DNA of 34,605 nt. Origin: Rickettsiales bacterium. Its GTDB lineage: Bacteria > Pseudomonadota > Alphaproteobacteria > Rickettsiales > JABIRX01. The position numbers were made by a program, and so were the translations under genes. Under the pieces are notes generated by a model. That model saw nothing but the letters and a program-made list of their open reading frames with translations. It did not search any database and was not told the DNA's origin. Each line of letters starts with the position of its first letter. Positions within the stretch are counted from its first letter, which is position 1. The DNA lies in NCBI GenBank assembly GCA_018659145.1, contig JABJNB010000086.1:1-34605 (forward strand), read 5' to 3'. This document shows, piece by piece, positions 1 to 8,276 of the stretch.

Positions 1-203
1 ACTTGAAGTAGCTGTTTATGGAATTTTGGTTTTGATGTTTTAAAGCCTTCGATTTGTTTGATGAATGCCTCACGGGTGATTTTTACTTGCTGTATGGGTG
101 GGCGGTGTTCAGTTTGTGTTGCTGATGAGTCTTCAGCCGCGGCACCATGGTTGGCTGGTTTTAATTCTGCTCTTGTATATATTCTTTGCACTGAATCTCT
201 CAT
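1..203 (-). CDS. Unknown protein, 5' (N-terminal) part only
   Basis: An open frame runs from an ATG (reverse strand, 203-201) off the left edge of the window, giving 67 complete codons with no stop. The peptide begins MRDSVQRIYTRAELKP and continues with an Ala/Ser/Thr-rich, probably disordered stretch (about residues 20-40) and then a Lys-rich segment. A purine-rich AAAGAAGA lies about 6 bases upstream of the ATG and is a reasonable ribosome binding site. There is no signal peptide or membrane segment in the visible part. I do not recognise the family; the basic, low-complexity start could belong to a nucleic-acid-associated or secreted protein, but nothing here decides this. Strand and start are supported only by the open frame and the ribosome site. 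Confidence 0.5.
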   Translation of the reverse strand, partial: MRDSVQRIYTRAELKPANHGAAAEDSSATQTEHRPPIQQVKITREAFIKQIEGFKTSKPKFHKQLLQ

Positions 204-340
204 AATATATCTTCTTTAATTAATTTACTTCAGAGAGCTTAAAATATTACCTAAAAAATGTCAAATTCACCCTCAACAATTTCTCTTTAACTAATTATTA
301 TCGCTTTATTAATACAACCTGCTCTACAACTCTATATTAA

Positions 341-354
341 GGGCAGATCTGCCC
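341..354. repeat. 14-bp perfect palindrome flanked by 7-bp direct repeats
   Basis: GGGCAGATCTGCCC is a perfect palindrome in an otherwise AT-rich intergenic region between the divergent genes at 203 (minus) and 473 (plus). The heptamer ATATTAA occurs at 334-340 and again at 356-362. The arrangement could be an operator for one or both divergent genes, or the footprint of an excised mobile element with its target duplication. The sequence alone does not decide. Confidence 0.4.
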
Positions 355-437
355 AATATTAAATTATAATTAGATTTAAAACCAACTGCAATTATCCCAT
401 TGGCCTGTCAGACTTTTGCAAAGATGTGATAAATTAG

Positions 438-465
438 TTGACTTATCTTGTATCTGTTTTATAAG
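438..465 (+). promoter_or_regulatory. Predicted sigma-70 promoter, possibly leaderless
   Basis: TTGACT (438-443) and TATAAG (460-465) are spaced by 16 bases, a good match to the vegetative consensus. A transcript started about 7 bases after the -10 box would begin at or next to the ATG at 473. No Shine-Dalgarno sequence precedes that ATG, which fits a leaderless mRNA. Confidence 0.5.
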
Positions 466-472
466 CTATCTC

Positions 473-931
473 ATGAAAAATGTAGTACATATTTCACTAG
501 CCACTTTCGCAACTTTTGTTACTCTTAGTAGTAACGCACTCGCTCTTAAACCAACTGAATGTAAGCATGATATTGATAAATTATCATGTGCGCAATATGT
601 CAGCAATTATGATGGCAATAGTTTTGTTTTTAATGTCTTGGATGTTCACCCTTTGCTTGGTAGCAAGCTTAAGTTTGAATTGTTAGGGCTGGAAACAGGC
701 AGTATCAGATCCAAAGATAAATGTGAAAAAGTCAAAGCTAAGCAGGCTAAGGCACTGGTCTCAACTTTGGCAAAGGCTTCGCAGAGGATTGATTTGGTTA
801 ATATACAAAAATCCAAATCAGGAAAATTGAAAGGAGATGTCTTGCTTGATGGGGTATCTTTAACAGATAGGCTGATTCAAGAAAAGCTAGCTATCACACA
901 AGGTGATAAAAAGCATAATTGGTGTAAGTAA
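473..931 (+). CDS. Secreted staphylococcal-nuclease-fold (TNase-like) protein, catalytic residues replaced
   Basis: A 152-residue protein with an apparent Sec signal peptide (residues 1-24, ending NALA) and a mature domain that follows the thermonuclease-like SNase pattern: a VHPLLG segment (58-63), the strand region around 68-75, the helix with CEK...K.AK (84-93), RIDL (105-108), a DVLLDG strand (122-127) and a LIQEKLA helix (134-140). The positions expected to hold the catalytic residues of staphylococcal nuclease are changed: Asp21 is Asn49, Arg35 is Glu69, Glu43 is Ser77 and Arg87 is Lys118; only the Asp40 position stays acidic (Glu74). Four cysteines (30, 39, 84, 151) may form disulfides in the periplasm. 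I infer an exported, non-hydrolytic member of the fold, perhaps nucleic-acid or protein binding. The ATG at 473 was preferred over an upstream TTG at 416 because it places the signal peptide at the N-terminus. Confidence 0.7.
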   Translation: MKNVVHISLATFATFVTLSSNALALKPTECKHDIDKLSCAQYVSNYDGNSFVFNVLDVHPLLGSKLKFELLGLETGSIRSKDKCEKVKAKQAKALVSTLAKASQRIDLVNIQKSKSGKLKGDVLLDGVSLTDRLIQEKLAITQGDKKHNWCK

Positions 932-979
932 TACCAAGTCCCATCTTTAAAACAATATTTAGTCATTGTATTTTTGGCT

Positions 980-1043
980 CTAACTACAAGATAGGAGGAC
1001 ATTCGTATAAATCTATACACGTTGCTTTTTATCTTGTAGTTAG
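980..1043. repeat. 14-bp perfect inverted repeat (stem-loop)
   Basis: CTAACTACAAGATA at 980-993 is the exact reverse complement of 1030-1043, with a 36-base loop that itself contains GTATA/TATAC (1006-1010 and 1014-1018). The loop begins with GGAGG, so the DNA reads AGGAGG at 993-998, but no ATG, GTG or TTG follows at ribosome-binding distance. It lies about 50 bases downstream of the nuclease-fold gene and just before a MITE-like element. It has no poly-T tail, so it is not a classic terminator on the plus strand. Confidence 0.55.
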
Positions 1044-1065
1044 TCTTCAAAGATACTGTGATTAA

Positions 1066-1227
1066 GGGCCTGTCCCAAATCAAAATCACAAATTTTTTTC
1101 TTCTTAAAATATTTATTGTTTTTATATAATTTATTTTGAATAACTTTGCCTATTCAAAAAAATCCTACCAAAAAAGTTTAAAATCTTAAGAATAGAAATC
1201 TTTACAACTTTAACTTAAGGCAGGCCC
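1066..1227 (+). mobile_element. MITE-like repeat, copy 1 (about 160 bp)
   Basis: A non-coding AT-rich element bounded by short inverted ends: GGGCCTG at 1066-1072 and the complement CAGGCCC at 1221-1227. ATTAA occurs immediately outside each end (1061-1065 and 1228-1232), as expected of a target-site duplication. The interior aligns almost without gaps to 15076-15233, sharing for example TTCTTCTTAAAATAT, TATAATTTATT and AAAATCTTAAGAATA. It encodes no transposase, so it would need one supplied in trans. The terminal sequence is reminiscent of IS-type ends, but I cannot assign a family. Confidence 0.65.
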
Positions 1228-1271
1228 ATTAAATATCATTTAAAAATTGGAATTTGGCAGAAAGCGGGCAT

Positions 1272-1299
1272 AAAAAAAGCAGGCTTAAAGCCTGCTTTT
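1272..1299 (-). terminator. Rho-independent terminator of the HU gene
   Basis: Read on the minus strand: stem AAGCAGGC, loop of 5, stem GCCTGCTT, then a run of T. The 8-bp stem arms are 1277-1284 and 1290-1297 and the T-run is the complement of 1272-1278. It lies about 35 bases after the HU stop codon. The plus strand also has TTTT after the hairpin, so weak bidirectional use is possible. Confidence 0.85.
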
Positions 1300-1334
1300 G
1301 TCATTTAGTAAAAACAAAGTGTGCTTGTAACTAA

Positions 1335-1610
1335 TTAGTTACCCATAGCTTCTTTGAATTTTTTACCAGCTCTAAATTTAGGCAAGTTAGCTGCCTTAAT
1401 TTGAATTTTTTCACCAGTTTGAGGATTGCGTCCTTCGGTAGCTTTTCTATAAGCTTTGTAGAAGGTTCCAAAACCAATCAATGTTACTTGCTCGCCTTCA
1501 GAAACGATACCTTGTACATTTTCAACAAAAGATTTTAGGAACTCGTTTACTTTTTGTTGGCTTTCCCCAGTTTGTACTGAGATCTTTTTTATCAATTGTG
1601 CTTTACTCAT
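1335..1610 (-). CDS. hup: DNA-binding protein HU
   Basis: A 91-residue histone-like protein of the HU/IHF family. It has the N-terminal helical dimerisation part (LIKKISVQTG, 6-15, and the helices to about 38), the GFGTF turn (46-50), and the DNA-intercalating arm with RNPQTG (61-66) whose proline 63 bends DNA, then a C-terminal KFRAGKKFKE helix. Length matches HU (about 90). The reading frame is open further upstream to 1679, but the internal ATG at 1610 gives the family N-terminus MSKAQLIKK, so I start there. HU coats and bends chromosomal DNA and assists replication and recombination. The gene ends at a strong terminator and sits downstream of dnaE on the same strand, 92 bases away. A second, more diverged family member is at 27783-28058. 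Confidence 0.95.
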   Translation of the reverse strand: MSKAQLIKKISVQTGESQQKVNEFLKSFVENVQGIVSEGEQVTLIGFGTFYKAYRKATEGRNPQTGEKIQIKAANLPKFRAGKKFKEAMGN

Positions 1611-1702
1611 AGCTATATCCAAAAATAAGTTGTTATTAAGTGTAGGCCCTAGGGTTATAATAGTTTTTTTATTTATCAAGTAGTTTAGTAAAGAAAATGT
1701 GA

Positions 1703-4700
1703 TTAAAAGCCTAGTTTCTTACTATTACCAATTTTTACACGAATATTGCTCATGTTTTTACTTAGTCTGTCTACAGAAATTGGATGTTTTTGATCAGACG
1801 AAAGCAGTAGGACTTTGCCTTTATAGGTGGTTTTGAAGTTGAGGTTAGCAAGGATATCGGATTTTTTGCATAAAATTGTTTTGCATTTGCTTAGATCAAA
1901 ATCTTTATCCAGTGTGATTTGTAATTCTATTTGCAAGTTTTTGAGATATTGCTCAAGTAATTCCAGGTGCCTTACTGATATTCTATAACCAGAATCATCT
2001 TTGAAAAGGGTGGCGCTAATAAAAATTTTAGATCCATTTATAAATAAGTCTCGAGCGTTCTCAATGATATCTCCATCAAATATAGAGACTTCGAATATTC
2101 CCGATGAGTCAGATAAAGTCATAGTAACAAATCTGCCATTTTTGCCCGATCTTTGTTTGTAATTAATTACCACTCCTATCAAACTAATGCGGTGATCTCC
2201 TATATCAAAATCTGTATTAGCATCATAAGATTTTATTATTCCTGTATGCTCGTATAGATATTCGTAAATTTCTAACGGGTGGGATGTTAGATAGAAGCCA
2301 AGCCCTAAAAACTCTAGATCGAGTAAGTCAGGTTGCTGTGATTCTGGGACTGGTTTTAAGGATGGCTGAAGAGAGTTTCTATTATTGCCTGTTGCAAATA
2401 AAGATGCTTGGTTGTTTTCATTGTCGCTTTTGTAACCAATAGCACATTTTAGGAGCAAGTCTATGTTGTAAGAAAGTAATTTTCGCTTAGGAGATATTTC
2501 ATCTAAGCTGCCGGAGTTGACTAAGTTCTCTAAGCTCTTCTTATTAATTATATGGGCTGTTTTTTCAAGGAAGTCATATATGTCTTTAAATTGTCCAGCT
2601 TGCTTTCTAACTAAGACAAATTCTTCCATAGCTTTAAGACCAACTGATTTTATTGCTGATAATGCGTATTCTATAACTTTTGTATCTTCCCTAGTGCTAA
2701 GTTTAAACAAAGGGGATGAGTTGTTTATTGATGGAGGTAAGATCTTAATCTTCATCCGTTTTATTTCTTGGACAAAGTAATTAAGTTTATCAGTATCGTG
2801 AATATCCATGTTCAAAGTGGCAATCATGAATTCTTCTGGATAATGTGCTTTAAAATAGGCGGTCTGATATCCGATCATGGCATAGGCCGCGGCATGAGAT
2901 TTGTTAAATCCGTAGCCAGCAAATTTTGCTACTAAATCAAATATTTCCGAAGCTTGATTTTCCGGGATATCATTTGCTTTTGCGCCTTTGATAAAGATAT
3001 TTCTTTGGGCATCCATTTCGGCCTTGATTTTTTTTCCCATTGCTCTTCGTAGCAGGTCAGCATCTCCAAGGGAGTAGCCGGCTAGAATTTGCACTATTTG
3101 CATCACTTGTTCTTGATAAATAATAACGCCAAAGGTTTCTCTCAGGCACTCTTCAAGCAGTGGGTGTGGGTATTCTACAGGCTCTAGGCCATGTTTTCTA
3201 GCAATGTAGCTAGGAATATTATCCATAGGACCCGGGCGGTATAGAGATATTAGGGCTATAATATCTTCGAGCGAATCTGGTCTCATCTTTTTTAAACAGT
3301 CGCGCATACCAGCACTTTCCAGTTGAAATATACCAACCGCATTACCACTACTTAATAACTCGAATGTTTTTTTGTCACACAGATCAAGGTTATCAATATC
3401 AATATTAATGGATTGAGATTTGAGGATCTCTAAGGTTTTGTCGATAGTGGTTAATGTTTTTAATCCTAAAAAGTCAAATTTAACCAAACCAGCTTTTTCG
3501 GTATATTTCATAGAATATTGTACTACCGGCATTTCTGATCTAGGATCTCGATATAGCGGGATTACATCTGTTAAATTAGTCTCTCCAATCACAATTCCTG
3601 CTGCATGAGTAGATACATGCCGGTTTAATCCTTCTAATTGTAATGCGATATCTATTAATTGCTTAATGTCTGGGTCCTGTTCTCTAGCTTGCCTCAAATC
3701 TTTGTCCATTGAGACGGCTTGCCCAAGTGTGACGGGGTTTACAGGGTTAAAAGGGATCATTTTGCAGATATCATCCACACGCTTATAGGGCATCTGAAGC
3801 ACTCTGCCTACATCTTTTAGTACAGCTTTTGCCTGCAGCTTTCCGAAGGTGATGATGCTAGCAACTTTTTCGCGCCCGTATTTCTCGCATACGTAGCTAA
3901 TGACTCGATCTCGCTTTTCTTGGCAAAAATCAATATCAAAATCCGGCATTGACACACGTTCGGGATTTAGAAACCTCTCAAATAGCAAGCCAAATTTGAG
4001 TGGGTCCAGACCAGTTATGCTAAGTGACCAAGCTACAATTGATCCAGCGCCCGAGCCTCGTCCGGGTCCGACAGGAACGTTATTTTCTTTGCACCATTTG
4101 ATAAAATCAGCAACAATTAAGAAATATCCAGGGAAGCCCATTTTATTAATAACGCTTAGTTCGTAATCAAGTCGTTTGTAATGTATCTCTAAATCTTCAG
4201 TGCTGCGATTTTTATATTCATCAGTTGAAAGTCTAAACTTTAAGCCGTTATAAGACTGCTCTCTTAGCTCATCTTCCTCACTTCGTCCTTCACCGCATTC
4301 AGAGTGTGGTAACATAGGATCTTTTTCCTCGGGAAAGAAAGAGCATCGTTTTGCTATTAGTAATGTGTTTTCAATAGCTTCGGGGAGGTCTGCAAACAAT
4401 CTGCACATCTCTACCTTTGATTTGAAATATGCAGATTTTGAAGGTTTTACTCGCCTCTCATCAGATTCATATTGGTTGTTTACAATGCAGCCTAAAATGT
4501 CATAGGCTTGGTAATGCATCTTGTGTGCAAAGTTTACGTTGTTTGTGGCTACAATAGGAATATTTGTCTCAATGGCTATCTCGAGCAATGTATTTTCAAC
4601 GGCTATCTCATTTCTTTCGCCATAGCGCTGAATTTCTAAATATAATCTATCATGAAAAATAGTATGGTAGCTCTTGATAAGATCTTGCGCATCTGCTCTG

Positions 4701-5131
4701 ATCCCGTCGGATAATAATTGGTAAATAAAGCTGTCTTTAGCAGAGGTTAGGCATATTAAGCCATCTGAACGTTCCGCAAGGTCCTCAAGGGTGATGCAAG
4801 ACTGCTCAGAGCGTGTGTAGTACAGGCTAGTTAGTTGTAGTAGATTCTTAAATCCTTGCTCATTCTGGCAAATTAGTAATATTTGATCATGCTTTGTAGT
4901 TGAATTTGGAATAAGTATGTCCAAGGACAGTGCTATAATAGGTTGGATACTGTGATTTTTTGCGTATAATGCAAATTCTAGGCAGCCAAATAAATTATTG
5001 CTATCTGAGAGTGCTATAGCTGGCATTAAATTACTTTCAGCTAAATCAACAATTTGACCGACATTTAATGTACTTTGTCCCAGTGAGTAGCTACTTTTGG
5101 TCCGTAGATGTATAAAATTTCTATCCTTCAT
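1703..5131 (-). CDS. dnaE: DNA polymerase III alpha subunit
   Basis: The replicative DNA polymerase catalytic subunit, 1142 residues against 1160 in E. coli DnaE. Order of domains: PHP domain (about 5-270), polymerase core with the GPGRGSGAGS motif (355-364), catalytic Asp397 and Asp399 in PDFDIDF and the third Asp553 in VKFDFLG, the fingers and tandem HhH region (about 780-890), and an OB-fold near 985-1060. The internal sliding-clamp motif is visible as QASLF (908-912), close to the QxxLF consensus. The PHP metal motif reads HLRTKS, as in E. coli where the first-motif histidine is also lost, so PHP-based proofreading is not expected and a separate epsilon subunit would be needed. The gene is monocistronic or reads on into HU. 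Identity is certain; the start gives the standard beginning FIHLR. Confidence 0.98.
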   Translation of the reverse strand: MKDRNFIHLRTKSSYSLGQSTLNVGQIVDLAESNLMPAIALSDSNNLFGCLEFALYAKNHSIQPIIALSLDILIPNSTTKHDQILLICQNEQGFKNLLQLTSLYYTRSEQSCITLEDLAERSDGLICLTSAKDSFIYQLLSDGIRADAQDLIKSYHTIFHDRLYLEIQRYGERNEIAVENTLLEIAIETNIPIVATNNVNFAHKMHYQAYDILGCIVNNQYESDERRVKPSKSAYFKSKVEMCRLFADLPEAIENTLLIAKRCSFFPEEKDPMLPHSECGEGRSEEDELREQSYNGLKFRLSTDEYKNRSTEDLEIHYKRLDYELSVINKMGFPGYFLIVADFIKWCKENNVPVGPGRGSGAGSIVAWSLSITGLDPLKFGLLFERFLNPERVSMPDFDIDFCQEKRDRVISYVCEKYGREKVASIITFGKLQAKAVLKDVGRVLQMPYKRVDDICKMIPFNPVNPVTLGQAVSMDKDLRQAREQDPDIKQLIDIALQLEGLNRHVSTHAAGIVIGETNLTDVIPLYRDPRSEMPVVQYSMKYTEKAGLVKFDFLGLKTLTTIDKTLEILKSQSINIDIDNLDLCDKKTFELLSSGNAVGIFQLESAGMRDCLKKMRPDSLEDIIALISLYRPGPMDNIPSYIARKHGLEPVEYPHPLLEECLRETFGVIIYQEQVMQIVQILAGYSLGDADLLRRAMGKKIKAEMDAQRNIFIKGAKANDIPENQASEIFDLVAKFAGYGFNKSHAAAYAMIGYQTAYFKAHYPEEFMIATLNMDIHDTDKLNYFVQEIKRMKIKILPPSINNSSPLFKLSTREDTKVIEYALSAIKSVGLKAMEEFVLVRKQAGQFKDIYDFLEKTAHIINKKSLENLVNSGSLDEISPKRKLLSYNIDLLLKCAIGYKSDNENNQASLFATGNNRNSLQPSLKPVPESQQPDLLDLEFLGLGFYLTSHPLEIYEYLYEHTGIIKSYDANTDFDIGDHRISLIGVVINYKQRSGKNGRFVTMTLSDSSGIFEVSIFDGDIIENARDLFINGSKIFISATLFKDDSGYRISVRHLELLEQYLKNLQIELQITLDKDFDLSKCKTILCKKSDILANLNFKTTYKGKVLLLSSDQKHPISVDRLSKNMSNIRVKIGNSKKLGF

Positions 5132-5583
5132 TAATTATAGCATTAGAATATTTTGTTGATCTTCTCTCGCAAAGATCAAGGGTGCCTTGGTGTCAGCAAG
5201 ACTTCTATCATCTTTGTCTGGATTTAGTCAATTTTAAATATTAAAAAGACCTCGGCAAATTAGGGCTTTTTTTGCAATGGTCCTGTCTTACAGACTATGT
5301 CATAATATAATTACAAAGCCTTTGCGATTAAAGGCATGTATTGTTATAAAACGCCCTGTTTGAATAGCCAAAGCTATTCGTGCAAAAACATTTCATAAAA
5401 TCCAAAACCTCATTTTAGGAATCTTACGAACCCAGGTTCGCTAGGGTTCTCAAATTTCGCTTTTGGGCACCTGGGAATAAAAATCACTAATTTGCAGAGG
5501 TCTTTTAAAATAATGGTTGCAATCGTGGCCGTATGATGCAGAAATAAAGGGGTTAATTCACCAATTTTAGGAGTTGGATTTTT
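5132..5583. other. 452-bp non-coding region between dnaE and the DUF2610-like gene
   Basis: No credible gene was found on either strand. Open frames here (for example on the minus strand from 5685 to 5410) run through palindromic sequence and lack ribosome sites. The region holds small hairpins at 5158-5177 (GATCTT/AAGATC) and 5177-5189 (CAAGG/CCTTG), the inverted-end element at 5242-5509, and presumably the promoters of the two divergent genes. Confidence 0.6.
5242..5509. mobile_element. Structured non-coding element with 22-bp inverted ends
   Basis: The left end (about 5242-5263) and the right end (about 5488-5509) are inverted copies of each other with two mismatches over 22 bases; the common core is AAAGACCTC then GCAAATTAG. 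The 268-bp interior holds several perfect short palindromes: GAATAGC/GCTATTC (5362-5379), CGAACC/GGTTCG (5427-5440) and CCCAGGT/ACCTGGG (5431-5437 with 5469-5475). It encodes no transposase. The ends recall the GAGACCT-TTGCA type of terminal repeat of some IS5-group elements, but this is from memory and not a database match. The central GAATAGC hairpin also occurs in the 160-bp repeat copy at 15076-15233. Confidence 0.5.
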
Positions 5584-6222
5584 ATGAAAAAATTGTCTAT
5601 ACCTTGCTCTTTTGGAGCACAAAATCATCCTGTGGATTTTTATGTTGGCCAGCCAAAGCGTGATAAACATCCTATCCAAAATCAATCAACCTGGCTATCT
5701 AGTGCGCGAGGAGGCTCTGTTCCGGGTAATGTTATGCAAAGCTTGGAAAAGTTACATGAACTGTCTCGGACAAATAAAGTCAATTTTGCTGAATTATGTG
5801 AATATGCTATAAATACAGCTGAATCAAGTGATGACTCAGGTTCGGATGATAGAGGGGTGCAGGATCGAGGTGCTGAGGTGGATCCAGCATTGGATTATAC
5901 TCCTGTGTCGGAGCCGATTCCTGCTGAAGCTCCGGTTATAACGTCAGTTCCAGAGGTTGTCCCTGTGGATACACTGGATCTAGACTTGGATAAGACTCTA
6001 GCGTTGGAGCCAGTTCCTGCTGAATCACCGGTTGCAGCATCAGTCCCAGAGGATGAGGTCTCCTTAGAAAGTGGTTCAAGCAAGGTGGATCAAGCTACAA
6101 CAAGTTTTTCTTTGTCACATCAGGGCAAGGCTAATGTGGGTAGCAATAGTGGTAAGTCAGGAGATGATGAGTCTAATTCTCATCTTACGGATCAGGATAT
6201 TGAGGATTTTTTAAATAATTAG
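5584..6222 (+). CDS. DUF2610-like protein with long acidic repeat-bearing tail
   Basis: A 212-residue protein. Residues 1-78 resemble the DUF2610 domain found in Rickettsiales proteins: MKKLSIPC, VDFYVGQPK (17-25), HPIQNQSTWLSSARGG (29-44) and a helical KVNFAELCEYAI (65-76). The function of the domain is not known to me. Residues 79-212 form an acidic, Pro/Ser/Val-rich, probably disordered tail with a duplicated 17-residue unit (110-126, starting EPIPAEAPV, and 142-158, starting EPVPAESPV; period 32). There is no signal peptide or membrane segment. A purine-rich AGGAG ribosome site (TTTTAGGAGTTGG) lies about 10 bases before the ATG. It is upstream of mreB on the same strand, 76 bases away. 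An acidic tailed cytoplasmic protein beside T4SS genes could be a secreted effector or a cell-division/shape accessory; both are inference. Confidence 0.75.
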   Translation: MKKLSIPCSFGAQNHPVDFYVGQPKRDKHPIQNQSTWLSSARGGSVPGNVMQSLEKLHELSRTNKVNFAELCEYAINTAESSDDSGSDDRGVQDRGAEVDPALDYTPVSEPIPAEAPVITSVPEVVPVDTLDLDLDKTLALEPVPAESPVAASVPEDEVSLESGSSKVDQATTSFSLSHQGKANVGSNSGKSGDDESNSHLTDQDIEDFLNN

Positions 6223-6232
6223 AATTTGCTAG

Positions 6233-7333
<1,101 letters not shown>

Positions 7334-7379
7334 TTATATTGGATGTTTGATATAGGTCATATCTTTTATATTTTCACTC

Positions 7380-8210
7380 ATGCATAAGCATCGTTTTGTA
7401 AAGTTGGATTCGGCTAGTGGACGATTTTCTTCTACCACTTTTTATTATAAGGCGGAGTTGTTCTTGCTTCTATCATTATTACTATTTTTCACAGCGCGTT
7501 CTAGTAGTAGTTTAGACTATGCTTTGAAATTATCGTCTTTAAAAGTTCTAAACCCAGCTACAATTATATTGGATTCTCCTTTTTACTTCTCTAGCACTAT
7601 GCTTAAGAAGATAAAAAATCTGTACCATGTTGGTAAGTTGAATGATCGTTTGCTATTAGAAAATGCGACTTTGCGCAAGTATTTGGTTTATCTTGAAAAG
7701 GATGCAGGAGAGAATGTTGCGTTAAAAGAGTTGCTCAATTTTAATAAAGCTGAGTATGATTATATTTCGGCAAGAATTTTTCTTAACTCTGCTTTCTCGT
7801 ATAATTCATTAGCTATACTAAATATAGGCAGTGATGCTAAGGTTAAGGAGAATCAGGCGATTATCTCTGGTAAAGGTTTGGTGGGCAGGATATATCAAGT
7901 GTTTAATGATAATGCTTATGTAGTCTTGTATAATGATCCTAATTCTAGGATATCGGTTTATAGTAGTGATTCTAGAGAAAGAGCCATTATGTATGGTGAT
8001 TATAATAATTTGCCATATCTGGAGTATTTGAAAAAAAATCATTCACTCAAGGAGGGGGAGGTTATTTATACCTCTGGGGATGGTGATGTTTTTTATCCTG
8101 ATATTCCGGTTGGGATTGTTGTGAAGTTAGAAGGCAGATTTGTTGTAAAGCCTTTTTCTTCCCTGCAGAGACTTGATTTTGTATCCGTGATAACTAAAAA
8201 GCTTTTGTAA
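7380..8210 (+). CDS. mreC: Rod-shape determining protein MreC
   Basis: A 276-residue bitopic membrane protein: short cytoplasmic N-terminus, one membrane helix (about 25-41, LFLLLSLLLFF), a coiled-coil (about 75-110) containing LLLENATLRKYL, then the periplasmic beta-rich MreC core with GLVGRIYQV and a V(S/G)D-type region DPNSRISVYSSDSRERAIMYG, and the closing segment VIYTSGDGDVFYPDIPVGIV, which is diagnostic of MreC. It links MreB filaments to the cell-wall synthesis enzymes. It follows mreB closely and is probably co-transcribed. No mreD is seen here; the next gene is a tRNA. Confidence 0.93.
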   Translation: MHKHRFVKLDSASGRFSSTTFYYKAELFLLLSLLLFFTARSSSSLDYALKLSSLKVLNPATIILDSPFYFSSTMLKKIKNLYHVGKLNDRLLLENATLRKYLVYLEKDAGENVALKELLNFNKAEYDYISARIFLNSAFSYNSLAILNIGSDAKVKENQAIISGKGLVGRIYQVFNDNAYVVLYNDPNSRISVYSSDSRERAIMYGDYNNLPYLEYLKKNHSLKEGEVIYTSGDGDVFYPDIPVGIVVKLEGRFVVKPFSSLQRLDFVSVITKKLL

Positions 8211-8256
8211 AAATTATATTGACTTTGGCTTGTTTATTTCTATAGCTAAGCGCTGC

Positions 8257-8262
8257 TATAAT
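8257..8262 (+). promoter_or_regulatory. Predicted -10 box of the tRNA-Phe promoter
   Basis: A perfect TATAAT lies 14 bases before the first base of the mature tRNA, giving a short 5' leader. A TTGACT at 8219-8224 is too far (32 bases) to be its -35; TTGTTT at 8230-8235 is 21 bases away. The -35 element is therefore uncertain. Confidence 0.5.
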
Positions 8263-8276
8263 TATATAGCTATGTT

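Noticed and set aside
877-1089. Minus-strand open frame of 70 codons overlapping the end of the nuclease-fold gene
   Set aside because: It passes through the 14-bp inverted repeat and the MITE left end, has no ribosome site and no recognisable protein pattern.
1703-5131. DnaE PHP-domain proofreading as an unusual feature
   Set aside because: The loss of the metal-binding histidine matches E. coli DnaE and is ordinary.
5410-5685. Minus-strand open frame of 91 codons
   Set aside because: It covers the palindromic element and the start of the DUF2610-like gene. Its residues come from inverted-repeat sequence and it has no good start context.
5895-6083. Minus-strand open frame over the acidic tail of the DUF2610-like protein
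   Set aside because: It arises from the repetitive tail codons read in reverse; no ribosome site, no homology recognised.
8219-8262. TTGACT and TATAAT upstream of tRNA-Phe as one promoter
   Set aside because: The spacing is 32 bases, too long for a sigma-70 promoter. Only the -10 box was kept.
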